Shown here piece after piece: positions 1-8,363 of a DNA stretch of 64,000 bases; the first letter of the stretch is position 1, and every line of letters begins with the position of its first letter. The position numbers and the translations under genes are program-made. Under the pieces are notes generated by a model. The model was not told the DNA's origin. It did not search any database and saw only the letters and a program-made list of their open reading frames with translations. Source of the DNA: UBA7803 sp036381275 (lineage in GTDB: Bacteria > Pseudomonadota > Gammaproteobacteria > Pseudomonadales > Azotimanducaceae); NCBI GenBank assembly GCA_036381275.1, contig DASVDC010000160.1, positions 1-64,000 on the forward strand, written 5' to 3'.

Positions 1-180
1 CGCCCAGGCGGGCTGAGCCGCCCGCGCGGCGGCGACCGCCCGGTCCACCTCCGCCGCCCCGGCGAGCGCGACCTCTGCCTTCACCTCACCGAGCGAGGGA
101 TTGAACACCTCACCCGTGCGGCCGCTCTCACCCGCAACCCGCCTGCCCGCTATGAAATGACCGTAGTGCACGAGGGCCAT
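1..180 (-). CDS. mmsA: Methylmalonate-semialdehyde dehydrogenase, N-terminal part
   Basis: Only the first 60 codons lie in the window; the gene runs off the left edge. The ATG is at 180 on the minus strand. The translation begins MALVHYGHFIAGRRVAGESG and continues with a VFNPSLGEV stretch and an AAEVDRAVAAARAA helix, the usual start of CoA-acylating methylmalonate/malonate-semialdehyde dehydrogenases. These oxidise the semialdehydes from valine, beta-alanine and inositol breakdown to propionyl- or acetyl-CoA. The NAD-binding and catalytic parts are outside the window, so another aldehyde dehydrogenase of the same subfamily is possible. It is divergent from the next gene, with a 143-bp gap. 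Confidence 0.8.
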   Translation of the reverse strand, partial: MALVHYGHFIAGRRVAGESGRTGEVFNPSLGEVKAEVALAGAAEVDRAVAAARAAQPAWA

Positions 181-323
181 GATGCTGCTCCGTCCGGTCT
201 CAAGCTTTAGGCATGGTAAAGCAATGCCGGGATGGGCTGAACCCGGGCGCAGGCGGTGCGGGGAGAACCAAAACCGTTCCGGCTGCGACAATCCGGTCAG
301 ACAATCGAGCGAGGACGGTTCCG

Positions 324-1085
324 ATGAGCGATTCAACGAGGGTCCGGCTGGCGCTGCTGGCAGCGCTGCTGCTCGCCGGGGGAACGGTGCGGGCCGCGGA
401 GCAGCGCAGCGTCAGCGGCTTCGACCGGGTGATGTTCGCGTTGCCCGGGCAGCTCACGCTGCAGCAGGGTGACGCCTTCGTGCTCGAGATCGACGCCGCG
501 GAAGAAGATCTCGAGCGGGTCGAGACCCGGGTGCAGGACAACGAGCTGGCCATCCGCTGGCGGGAAGGGGTGCGGGGCTGGGCCGGCGCGCGCGACCATG
601 GCCCGATCGAAGTTCGTCTCACGTTGCCGGCGCTGCGCAGCCTCGAGGTCGCCGGCAGCGGCGACGTGGACGGCGGAAGCTGGCTGGGCGAATCGCTGGA
701 GGTGGAGGTGAACGGCTCCGGGAGCGTCGCGTTCGGCGAAGTGACCGTCGAGGAGCTTTCGCTCGAGATCGCCGGCTCCGGCAGCATCCGGGCGGCGAAG
801 GTGGACACGGCGCTCGCGCGGATCGACGTGCGGGGCTCCGGCGACGTGCACCTCGCCGGCGCGGCCGACCGGCAGGAGATCGAGGTGATGGGCTCGGGCG
901 ACGTCGCGCTGGCGGAGCTGGAGGGCGCGCACGTGGAGGTCGAGATCATGGGCTCCGGGGACGTCACCGTCTGGGCCAACGAGACGCTGGAGGCGGAGAT
1001 CATGGGCTCGGGCGACGTCAGCTACCGCGGCACGCCGAAGGTGGAGCTGGAGAAGAACGGCCCCGGCCGCGTGCGCACGCTGTGA
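324..1085 (+). CDS. Exported DUF2807 (head GIN domain) beta-helix protein
   Basis: A 253-residue protein with a Sec-type signal peptide (STRVR, then LALLAALLLAGGTVRA, cleavage near residue 22). The mature part matches the putative auto-transporter adhesin, head GIN domain (DUF2807) architecture. A G-S-G-[DS]-[VI] motif recurs about seven times at roughly 20-residue intervals, as expected for successive turns of a right-handed beta-helix. Function is unknown; the family is periplasmic or surface exposed. The ATG at 324 was chosen because the signal peptide follows directly; the frame is open back to 213 but the extension looks non-coding. The next gene begins within 65 bp. Confidence 0.8.
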   Translation: MSDSTRVRLALLAALLLAGGTVRAAEQRSVSGFDRVMFALPGQLTLQQGDAFVLEIDAAEEDLERVETRVQDNELAIRWREGVRGWAGARDHGPIEVRLTLPALRSLEVAGSGDVDGGSWLGESLEVEVNGSGSVAFGEVTVEELSLEIAGSGSIRAAKVDTALARIDVRGSGDVHLAGAADRQEIEVMGSGDVALAELEGAHVEVEIMGSGDVTVWANETLEAEIMGSGDVSYRGTPKVELEKNGPGRVRTL

Positions 1086-1149
1086 TTTGACAAACCGGGG
1101 TGCCCGCGAGCAATCATTGCGGCAGGTGAACCAGGGACGGTGGTCCGCA

Positions 1150-2922
1150 ATGGCCGGCGACCGCACATATTCCCAACGGCGGGCGGCCTCCGCCGATTCG
1201 GGCGCGGACTCCGCCGGAGGACGGGCGGTGGACACGCCTGCGCCGCAGGAATGGTACGTGCTGACCGGGAACGGCACGTCGGCGCTGCGCATCTCCGCCG
1301 GTCTGACGGTGGGCGAGTCGTCCACGGGCGCGTTGACGCTGAACGATCCCGAAATGGGGCACCAGTGGATCGAGCTGGTGATCAACGACAGCGGCGATCC
1401 GTGGGTCGCGATCATCACCCGGGACAAGTCGTTGCGGGTCGACGGCGCGAGCCACATGCGCTATCGGCTCACCGAAGGCACCGCGCTGCAGCTTCCCAAC
1501 AACACGTTGTACATCAGCCGCGACATCCGGATGCCGCGCCCGTCCGGGGTGGTCATCGAAGTCGTGCCGCGGGACGTACCCGGCCGGGCGCAGGATCTGA
1601 TGGGGCCGGAATGGGCGGAGGCGATCGCCGCGATCCGGGAGCCGTCGGCGGGGGCGTCGCTCGAGGACGAGCTCGAGCCGGAAGACGCCGAGCCGTTCGG
1701 CGATTCGGTGGAAACCGCCGAGGAGCCCGAACCGGAATTCGAGCCCGAAGCGGTCGGCTCGGCGGAGCCGCGCGATCCGTTCGACGACCTGGAACGCACG
1801 CGCGTCTACGAGCCGCCGCCTCGCCGCGCCCCGCGGCGGACCGCCGAGGCACCCACCGAGTTCGATCCGCGGCCCTCGGACGGCCGGCGCGCCGCGATCA
1901 CCGAGCCCCGTCGCGGCGGGGGATACCGCCGGCGACCCCGGCGCCGGGGCCGCGCCGCCGCACTGCTCGCGACTCTCGCGGTGGTCGGAGTGGCCATCGG
2001 CGGCGTCGCGGCGGTGGTGTTCACGCTGTACGGACCGCTGTGGCCGGCGGGCGATTCCGATCGGCTGCCGGGCTTCGTCGATGCGCCGCTCGACCGGGTG
2101 CCCGACGGACCGAACGTCGGTCGGACAGCCGACGCCGCTTCCTGGCAGGAGCCGGTGGGGCAGGTCCCGGTGGGACAGCCCTCGGTGGGGCAGGATCCGC
2201 TCGGCCAGGATCCGCTCGGCCAGGAGCCGGTGGGGCCGGAGCCGGACGCAGTCGCGGCCGGCGGCAATCCGGCCGCCGCTGCCGTCCGCGAGACCGGCGT
2301 GCCGACGGATGCCGCTCCCGATTCCGCTGCGCCGGACCCGCTGGTGTCCGCGGCGCCGGGGGGCGACCCGGCCGCGCCGGACTCGGCGGGCGACCTGCGC
2401 CCGGCGCAGGCGCAGGTGCCGGCCGATTCGCAGGCCCGAGCGGGATCGGCGGAGACGCCCTCGCCGCAGGCCGCGAGCGCGGAACCGGCGCCCGCCGCAC
2501 CGTCACCGTCCGATGCGGGCGCGCCGGCGGAGGCGCAGGTAGCGCTGCTGCCGCGACGCGAGCCGGCGGGCGACGACCGCACGGAATCGCAGCCGGCGCC
2601 GGAACCGACCGTTTCGGCCACCGGCCCCAGCGACTGGCGTCTGGTGCGGGCGCGCGAGTTGCTCGACGCCGGGTACATTACATTCCCGCCTCGGGACAAC
2701 GCGGTGGACTACGTGCAGAGACTGCTGGCGGACGATCCCGGAAACCGTCAGGCGCTCGCGATGCTCGAGCTGTGCTCCGACCGGCTGATCGACGCGGCGC
2801 TGCGCGCCCACGATCAGGGCATGGACTACGAGGCCCGCAACACGCTGGAGGAGGTGTTCGGCTTCGACCCGCAGAACGAGCGCGCGAACCGGCTCTGGCG
2901 AGAATGGGTCGGGCCGCGCTGA
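1150..2922 (+). CDS. Membrane protein with degenerate FHA-like domain and C-terminal TPR-like region
   Basis: About 590 residues. Residues about 34-130 have the spacing of an FHA fold (LRISAGLTVGE, then a DP and H pair, then LPNNTLYISRDI) but lack the usual GR and SxxH signatures. Residues about 170-265 are acidic, then basic. One membrane segment lies at about 268-296 after a run of arginines, so the N-terminus should be cytoplasmic. A Pro/Ala/Gly-rich linker includes repeated VGQ[DE]P units (about 330-350), and the last 95 residues look like tetratricopeptide helices. The frame is open from a TTG at 1087; ATG 1150 is preferred but the RBS is weak. Not recognised as a named family; perhaps an envelope assembly or secretion accessory factor. 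Confidence 0.65.
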   Translation: MAGDRTYSQRRAASADSGADSAGGRAVDTPAPQEWYVLTGNGTSALRISAGLTVGESSTGALTLNDPEMGHQWIELVINDSGDPWVAIITRDKSLRVDGASHMRYRLTEGTALQLPNNTLYISRDIRMPRPSGVVIEVVPRDVPGRAQDLMGPEWAEAIAAIREPSAGASLEDELEPEDAEPFGDSVETAEEPEPEFEPEAVGSAEPRDPFDDLERTRVYEPPPRRAPRRTAEAPTEFDPRPSDGRRAAITEPRRGGGYRRRPRRRGRAAALLATLAVVGVAIGGVAAVVFTLYGPLWPAGDSDRLPGFVDAPLDRVPDGPNVGRTADAASWQEPVGQVPVGQPSVGQDPLGQDPLGQEPVGPEPDAVAAGGNPAAAAVRETGVPTDAAPDSAAPDPLVSAAPGGDPAAPDSAGDLRPAQAQVPADSQARAGSAETPSPQAASAEPAPAAPSPSDAGAPAEAQVALLPRREPAGDDRTESQPAPEPTVSATGPSDWRLVRARELLDAGYITFPPRDNAVDYVQRLLADDPGNRQALAMLELCSDRLIDAALRAHDQGMDYEARNTLEEVFGFDPQNERANRLWREWVGPR

Positions 2923-2943
2923 GCGCGAATCCGTAGCCCTTAC

Positions 2944-2958
2944 CGGTAAATTTTACCG
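2944..2958. promoter_or_regulatory. 15-bp perfect palindrome, possible operator
   Basis: CGGTAAA, one central T, then TTTACCG. It lies in an AT-rich patch between two rightward genes, about 120 bp before the REC-GGDEF gene. It is too short and lacks a T-run, so it is not an intrinsic terminator; the size fits a dimeric repressor site. No regulator is assigned. Confidence 0.35.
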
Positions 2959-3080
2959 CTTCGCGCCCGCCGCGCGGCGCGTTGCACCGGGCCGCACGAA
3001 TGTGTGAACGGTGCCTCATCCGCCTTCCCGGCGGTTGGGTGAAACTGATCGCCTCCGTAGCAGTCGCACCCCGCCGAGCC

Positions 3081-4037
3081 GTGAAAAAACAAGAAAGTCT
3101 ACGCATCGTGCTCGTCCCCGTCGGCGGTGACGTCACGGCGCTGAAGAAGCGTATTACCCGCATCGCTCCTTCGATCACCGAAGTGGCCGTCTGCCCGTCG
3201 CTCGAGCTGCTGCGCGAGGTGACCCGCTTCAACGACTACGATGCGGTGCTGCTCGACTGGCATCCATCGGAGGCCGATACCGATGCGGTCGCGCAGGCGG
3301 TGAAGGCCTGCCCGATGGTTCCGGTGATCGTCGTGTCGCACCAAGCCGAGTCCCAGGCGAGCGAGCAGATGCTGCGCCTCGGCGCGCAGGATTACCTCGT
3401 GAAGCGGGAGACCACCGGCAAGCAGCTCGTGCGCGCGATCCACCATGCGATCGAACGCAAACGCCTCGACATCCGCCTGAAGACCACGCTCGGAGAGCTC
3501 GGCCAGGCGAACGCGCGGCTGCGTTCGCTGGCATTGAAGGACACGCTGACCGGCGCGCTGAACCGGCGTGCGTTCTTCGTGATCGCGAATCAGGTGCTCG
3601 CGCGGGCGCGCCGGCACGGCCGCACGCTGGCGCTCCTGTATTGCGATCTCGACGGCTTCAAGCAGATCAACGACGGTTTCGGCCACGCGGTGGGCGATGC
3701 GGTGCTCAGGGGCTTCCGCGAGCGCTGCGCGCGGACCCTGCGCCGCGGCGACATCCTCGCCCGGCTCGGCGGCGACGAGTTCGTGATCCTGCTCGACGGT
3801 GCCCGCGGCGAAACGGCGCTCGAGACGGCAAAGCGTATCCGCGCGGCGTTCGAGCAACCGTTGACGGTGGACCCGCACACGGTTCGGCTGCGCCCGAGCA
3901 TCGGCATCGCGCGCTTTCCGGAATGCGACTCGCTCGAGGCGATGATCGCGGCCGCGGACGAGGCGATGTATCGGGCGAAGCGCGGCCCCGGCATCGCGAG
4001 TCACTGCGCGGCGCCGGAGACGTCGACCCGGAGCTGA
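3081..4037 (+). CDS. Diguanylate cyclase with N-terminal receiver-like domain
   Basis: About 318 residues: a receiver-like domain (1-120), a short helical linker, and a GGDEF domain (about 155-310). The GGDEF motif is intact (ARLGGDEFVILL), with an RRGD inhibitory site five residues upstream, so it should make cyclic di-GMP from two GTP and be product-inhibited. The receiver has the phospho-acceptor-like LLDW and the Lys of YLVKRET, but the N-terminal acidic pair is replaced (VLVPVGGD), so phosphorylation may be lost. The frame is open from a TTG at 2982 with an ATG at 3000; GTG 3081 was chosen because the domain starts immediately after it. Start uncertain. Confidence 0.85.
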   Translation: MKKQESLRIVLVPVGGDVTALKKRITRIAPSITEVAVCPSLELLREVTRFNDYDAVLLDWHPSEADTDAVAQAVKACPMVPVIVVSHQAESQASEQMLRLGAQDYLVKRETTGKQLVRAIHHAIERKRLDIRLKTTLGELGQANARLRSLALKDTLTGALNRRAFFVIANQVLARARRHGRTLALLYCDLDGFKQINDGFGHAVGDAVLRGFRERCARTLRRGDILARLGGDEFVILLDGARGETALETAKRIRAAFEQPLTVDPHTVRLRPSIGIARFPECDSLEAMIAAADEAMYRAKRGPGIASHCAAPETSTRS

Positions 4038-4086
4038 ACCGGCGCTCCCCCGCCGTGGTACCCGCCGCCGGGGGAGCGGCCGCCCT

Positions 4087-4112
4087 TGTGGGAGCGGCCT
4101 CCGGCCGCGAAC
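4087..4112 (+). repeat. REP-like palindromic element, single copy
   Basis: Starts TGTGGGAGCGGCC and ends GGCCGCGAAC, with an internal CGGCCTCCGGCCG palindrome. It matches the other copies in the window nearly base for base and lies 28 bp before the decarboxylase start. Confidence 0.8.
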
Positions 4113-4139
4113 GCACCGGCCACGGTGTACCATGGCCCG

Positions 4140-5597
4140 ATGCCGCCCTCATCCCCAGACCGCTCGACGGACAGCGCAGCGGAGCCGATGCTCCCGGGCT
4201 GGGATACCCGGGAGCTCGCCGTGCTGGCGGCGGCCGCGCGCCGACTCGCCGAAGGCTTCCGCTCGTTGCCGCCCGGTGTACCGGATCGGCCGCTCGCGCT
4301 CGACGACGACGCGTTCGCATTACCGCCGGTACGCCCCGACAGCGTCAGCGCGGTGCTGCTCGAAACGGCCGAGCGGCTCTGCGACAACTACCCGTACTTC
4401 CACCCGCGCTATGCCGGGCAGATGCTGAAGCCGCCGCACCCGGTGGCGCGGCTCGCATACGCGCTGGCGATGCTGATCAACCCGAACAACCACGCGCTGG
4501 ACGGCGGGCGCGCGAGCTCGGAGCTCGAGAAGGAGGCCGTCGCGGCGCTCGCTTCGCTGGTCGACTGGACGACGCATCTCGGACACCTCACCGGCGGCGG
4601 CACGATGGCCAACATGGAAGCGCTCTGGGTCGCGTCGCGGCTCGCGCCGGGGCGGACCGTGCTCGCTTCGGAGCAGGCGCACTACACCCACGCGCGCTTG
4701 TCCGACGTGCTCGGCCTGCCGTTCGAGTCCGTGCCGGCGGACGAGCGGGGGCGCCTCGATCCGGTGGCGCTCGCGCGGCGGCTCGCCCGCGGTGACGTCG
4801 GCGCGGTGGTGGCCACCGTGGGCACCACGGCGTTCGGCGCGCTGGATCCGCTACCGGAGCTGCTGGCGCTGCGTGAACGATACGGCTTCGTGCTGCATGC
4901 GGATGCCGCCTACGGCGGCTACTTCGGGCTGGTCGACGATCTGCCGGCCGACGCGCGCCGCGTCTACGACGCACTGCCCGGCGTGGACTCGCTTGTCGTC
5001 GATCCGCACAAGCACGGGCTGCAGCCGTACGGCTGCGGCGCGGTGCTGTTTCGCGACCCGTCCGTCGGACGATTCTACCGGCACGACTCGCCGTACACGT
5101 ATTTCACCGAGGCCGAGCTGCACCTCGGCGAGATCAGCCTGGAATGCTCGCGGGCCGGTGCGGCCGCCACCGCGCTCTGGGCCACGCAGCGCCTCCTGCC
5201 GCCGGTGCGCGGCGGCGCGTTCGCCGCCGGCCTCGCACGGTGCCTCGCGGCTGCGCGCGGGCTGTTCGAGCGGCTCGAGGCCGACGAGCGCTTTCTGGTG
5301 CTGATGCCGCCGGAGCTCGACATCGTGGTCTGGGCGCCGGCCGCGCCGGATGCGGAGGCCATCAGCACCGCGTCGCGCCGGCTGTTCCAGGCGGCGGCCG
5401 AGCTCGACCTGCACCTCGCGCTGGTGCGGGTCGACGCCGCGCTGGCGGCACGCCGCTGGCCCGGACGCGTGCGGCCGAACGACGCTCCGGTCACCTGCCT
5501 GCGCTGCTGCCTGATGAAGCCCGAGCACCTCGACTGGCTGGACGAGCTCTGGTCGCTCGTGACCGCTGCACTTGAGCGTACCCGGCCGAGCGGGTAA
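4140..5597 (+). CDS. Group II pyridoxal-phosphate-dependent decarboxylase
   Basis: A 485-residue fold-type I PLP enzyme of the aromatic-amino-acid/glutamate/diaminobutyrate decarboxylase group. Visible motifs are the substrate-side HPRYAGQM stretch, LTGGGTMANMEAL (phosphate-binding loop), HADAAYGGYF (the Asp that contacts the pyridine nitrogen) and DPHKHG with the Schiff-base lysine. Substrate cannot be read from sequence; relatives act on tyrosine, DOPA, aspartate, glutamate or diaminobutyrate. ATG 4140 was chosen because the upstream in-frame codons to 4086 are simply translated repeat element. No partner gene indicates the pathway. Confidence 0.85.
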   Translation: MPPSSPDRSTDSAAEPMLPGWDTRELAVLAAAARRLAEGFRSLPPGVPDRPLALDDDAFALPPVRPDSVSAVLLETAERLCDNYPYFHPRYAGQMLKPPHPVARLAYALAMLINPNNHALDGGRASSELEKEAVAALASLVDWTTHLGHLTGGGTMANMEALWVASRLAPGRTVLASEQAHYTHARLSDVLGLPFESVPADERGRLDPVALARRLARGDVGAVVATVGTTAFGALDPLPELLALRERYGFVLHADAAYGGYFGLVDDLPADARRVYDALPGVDSLVVDPHKHGLQPYGCGAVLFRDPSVGRFYRHDSPYTYFTEAELHLGEISLECSRAGAAATALWATQRLLPPVRGGAFAAGLARCLAAARGLFERLEADERFLVLMPPELDIVVWAPAAPDAEAISTASRRLFQAAAELDLHLALVRVDAALAARRWPGRVRPNDAPVTCLRCCLMKPEHLDWLDELWSLVTAALERTRPSG

Positions 5598-5696
5598 CGT
5601 CCGCGCATGAATCGAACCGCGGTGCTGACGCATGCCTGAACAGGCGGACTCGCTTCGGCCGGAAACCTTCGCCCGACGGGGCGTCTGATCGTGCCG

Positions 5697-6443
5697 ATGA
5701 ATCCTCTGGCGTCGTGCCCGTCGGGCGAGGTCGCGGTGCGCCGGCGGGCGCGCCGGCCGAAGTGGCCGCTGCTCCTGTTGCTCGCCTGCTGGATGCCGGC
5801 CGCGGCCGAGGCGCCGCAGCTGGTCAAGACCGTGCTCGGTAACGGACCCGTAGCGGCCGAGCGGCGCTGTTCCTATACCCGCACCCGCATCGAAGGCAAC
5901 GAGGTGAAGCGCGAACGGTACGATGCGACCAATCCCGCCGAACCGTGGACGCTCGTGGAAGTGAACGGCCGTGAGCCGACGCCGGGGCAACTCCGCCGAT
6001 ACGCGCGCAAGGCCGACGAGCGCGACCGCCAGCACCCGCTCGACTTCGATCTGCGCGACATGGTCGACCCGGATCACTGGGAGCTCGAGTCGGAGACGTC
6101 GACCGAAGCGGTCTTCCGGTTCCGCCTGCGTCCGAACGAGGATCTCGACGAGCGCCTGGTGGACAAGGTCCGCGGCACGCTGGTGGTCGACAAGGTCCGG
6201 CTGCAGCCGGTGCGGATCACCATCGAGAACACCGAGCCCGCCTACGTGGCGCCGCTCGTACGGATCGCCGAATACACCCAGGAGATGCGGTTCCAGTGGG
6301 ACGAGGCGATCGGCGCGTCGGTGCTGACCGAGCGTGAGACCGAAATGCGCGGGCGGGCGCTCGGAGTGCGGCCGCTGCGCGAGCACAAGCTCATCCGCTA
6401 CACCGAATACGTCTGCGACGCGAAGGTGGCTGAGGCCGGCTGA
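5697..6443 (+). CDS. Exported protein of unknown function
   Basis: About 248 residues. A basic N-terminus (RRRARRPKW) is followed by a hydrophobic LLLLLACWMPAAAEA signal sequence. The mature protein is charged and alternates short strands and turns, including VNGREPTPGQ, a DFDLRDMVDPDHW stretch and paired DERLVDKVRGTLVVDK segments. The strand pattern is reminiscent of periplasmic LolA/LppX-like beta folds, but I recognise no family. ATG 5697 is preferred over the GTG at 5691. It stands alone between the decarboxylase and panB. Confidence 0.65.
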   Translation: MNPLASCPSGEVAVRRRARRPKWPLLLLLACWMPAAAEAPQLVKTVLGNGPVAAERRCSYTRTRIEGNEVKRERYDATNPAEPWTLVEVNGREPTPGQLRRYARKADERDRQHPLDFDLRDMVDPDHWELESETSTEAVFRFRLRPNEDLDERLVDKVRGTLVVDKVRLQPVRITIENTEPAYVAPLVRIAEYTQEMRFQWDEAIGASVLTERETEMRGRALGVRPLREHKLIRYTEYVCDAKVAEAG

Positions 6444-6792
6444 CCCCTTTCTCGGTTCGTTTGGAGGTTCGGATTCGTTGAGGGTGTGTCGGCCGACGCG
6501 TGCGCAGCAGATCGCCCTCCCGGCTCCCCGGCGACCCAACGGTCGCACAGACTGCTGCCCGACCAGCGTGGACTTCGAGGCGGCGGCAGGGTAGAGTCTG
6601 CGCGCGGCTGTCATCCCTGAGGAGACGGACCGCACGAGGCCAACCGAAAGAACCGAGCAGGTGGACTTGATCCCGGAAGGTGGACAGGTACCCGAATGCG
6701 AATCTCGTTCAAGCATCGCTTTCGCACCGCCGCCCCCGTCCGCGCCGTTCGCGGCCGCTTCCTGAAGTCCGCTTGCCCATGGAGGAGTCCCC
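6444..6792. other. Intergenic gap before panB
   Basis: About 350 bp without a convincing gene. A short octamer AGGTGGAC is repeated about 20 bp apart near 6659-6686. No clear sigma-70 pair, terminator or RNA is visible. It presumably carries the panB promoter. Confidence 0.5.
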
Positions 6793-7590
6793 ATGGCTAA
6801 GCCCCTGACCGTTCTCGACTTCGCGGCGTGCAAGAACGCGCGCCGGATCTCGATGGTGACCTGCTACGACTACTGGTCGGCGCAGATTCTGAACCGAACC
6901 GACGTGGACTGCCTGCTGGTGGGCGACAGTCTCGCGATGGTGATGCACGGATTCGATTCCACCGTGCACGCCGACGTCGATCTGATGGCGCTGCACATCC
7001 GTGCGGTGAAGCGGGGCGCGCCGCAGAAATTCATCGTTGGCGACATGCCGTTCCTGTCGGTGCGCAAGGGGCTCACCCCGGCGATGGACGCGGTGCAGGC
7101 GCTGATGCAGGCGGGCGCCAGCGCGGTGAAGATCGAAGGCGAGGCCGGCCATCTCGACATCATCCGGCACATCGTCGAGTCCGGCGTGCCGGTGATGGGC
7201 CATCTGGGCCTCACGCCGCAGGCGGTGCACGGCTTCGGCGGGCACCGGGTGCAGGCGAAGGGCGAGTCCGCCGGGCGGGCGCTGGTGGAATCGGCGCGCC
7301 GGCTCGCGGATGCGGGCTGCTTCGCGCTGGTGCTGGAATGCGTGCCCGCCGCGGTCGGCCGCTGCGTCACCGCGTCGATTCCGATCCCGACCATCGGCAT
7401 CGGCGCGGGGCCGCACACCGACGGTCAGGTGCTGGTGCTGCAGGACATGCTGGGCGCGAATCCCGACTTCAAGCCGCGCTTCCTGCGGCACTACGCGGAC
7501 GCGTTCGGCACGATCCACGAGGCCGTGAACCGCTTCCACGCCGACGTGCAGGAGGGGGCGTTTCCGACCCGCCAGGAATCCTACGCATGA
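6793..7590 (+). CDS. panB: 3-methyl-2-oxobutanoate hydroxymethyltransferase
   Basis: 265 residues, the usual family length. It catalyses the first committed step of pantothenate synthesis: hydroxymethyl transfer from 5,10-methylene-THF to 2-oxoisovalerate, giving ketopantoate. Recognisable stretches are VGDSLAMVMHG (metal-binding Asp), GDMPF, AVKIEGEAG, GHLGLTPQ and the conserved Glu of LVLECVPA. A GGAGG lies about 10 bp before the ATG. First gene of a three-gene unit; its TGA overlaps the panC ATG by 4 nt (ATGA). Confidence 0.97.
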   Translation: MAKPLTVLDFAACKNARRISMVTCYDYWSAQILNRTDVDCLLVGDSLAMVMHGFDSTVHADVDLMALHIRAVKRGAPQKFIVGDMPFLSVRKGLTPAMDAVQALMQAGASAVKIEGEAGHLDIIRHIVESGVPVMGHLGLTPQAVHGFGGHRVQAKGESAGRALVESARRLADAGCFALVLECVPAAVGRCVTASIPIPTIGIGAGPHTDGQVLVLQDMLGANPDFKPRFLRHYADAFGTIHEAVNRFHADVQEGAFPTRQESYA

Positions 7591-8363
7591 AGGTCTACGA
7601 GCGTCTGCCGGACTGGCAGGCGGATCGGCGGGCGCTGACGGGCACGGTGGGGCTCGTGCCGACGATGGGCGCGCTGCACGCGGGACACGCGTCGCTGATC
7701 GAGCGCAGCACCGCCGAGTGCGACGCGACGGTGGTGTCGATCTATGTCAACCCGACGCAGTTCAACAATCCCGCCGACCTCGCAAACTATCCGCGGACCC
7801 TCGAAGCGGATCTCGCGATCGCGCGCGAGCTCGGCGTCTACGCGGTGATCACGCCGAGCTACGAAGCGCTTTATCCGGACGACTTCCGCTTCCGGGTCGA
7901 GGAGAGCGCGTTCAGCCGGGAGCTCTGCGGCGCGCACCGGCCGGGGCATTTCACCGGCGTGCTCACGGTGGTGATGAAACTGCTGAACATCGTGCGCCCG
8001 CATCGAGCGTATTTCGGCGAGAAGGACTATCAGCAGTACCTGCTGATCCGCGACATGGCCGAAGCGTTCTTCCTCGACACCGAGATCGTTCCGTGCGCCA
8101 CGGTGCGCGAGCCGGACGGACTGGCGTGCAGCTCGCGCAACGCGCTGCTCGATGCGGAAGGGCGCCGGCTCGCGCCGGAGTTCCCGCGGCTCCTGCGTGC
8201 GGAGGCGAGCGACGACGAGGTCCGCGAGCGGCTGACCCGTGCCGGCTTCGACGTGGACTACGTCGAGACGCGCGACGGCCGCCGGTTCGGCGCCGTCACC
8301 GTGCACGGCCGGGAGCGCGACGTACGCCTGATCGACAACGTGCCCATCGGAGGTGGCCGGTGA
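7587..8363 (+). CDS. panC: Pantothenate synthetase, short C-terminal domain
   Basis: 258 residues. It condenses pantoate and beta-alanine with ATP. Motifs: VPTMGALHAGHASLI (nucleotide-binding HxGH), VNPTQFN, the FGEKDYQQ loop and the KMSKS-like CSSRN. The protein is about 20-25 residues shorter than typical family members. The loss lies in the C-terminal domain between RRLAPEFPRLLRA and DDEVRERL, while the terminal RLIDN motif remains. The catalytic domain is complete, so activity is expected. It overlaps panB by 4 nt and coaX by 4 nt. Confidence 0.95.
   Translation: MKVYERLPDWQADRRALTGTVGLVPTMGALHAGHASLIERSTAECDATVVSIYVNPTQFNNPADLANYPRTLEADLAIARELGVYAVITPSYEALYPDDFRFRVEESAFSRELCGAHRPGHFTGVLTVVMKLLNIVRPHRAYFGEKDYQQYLLIRDMAEAFFLDTEIVPCATVREPDGLACSSRNALLDAEGRRLAPEFPRLLRAEASDDEVRERLTRAGFDVDYVETRDGRRFGAVTVHGRERDVRLIDNVPIGGGR

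Noticed and set aside
4851..6833. A 660-codon minus-strand open frame over the decarboxylase and the secreted unknown
   Set aside because: It covers two better-supported plus-strand genes and shows no domain.
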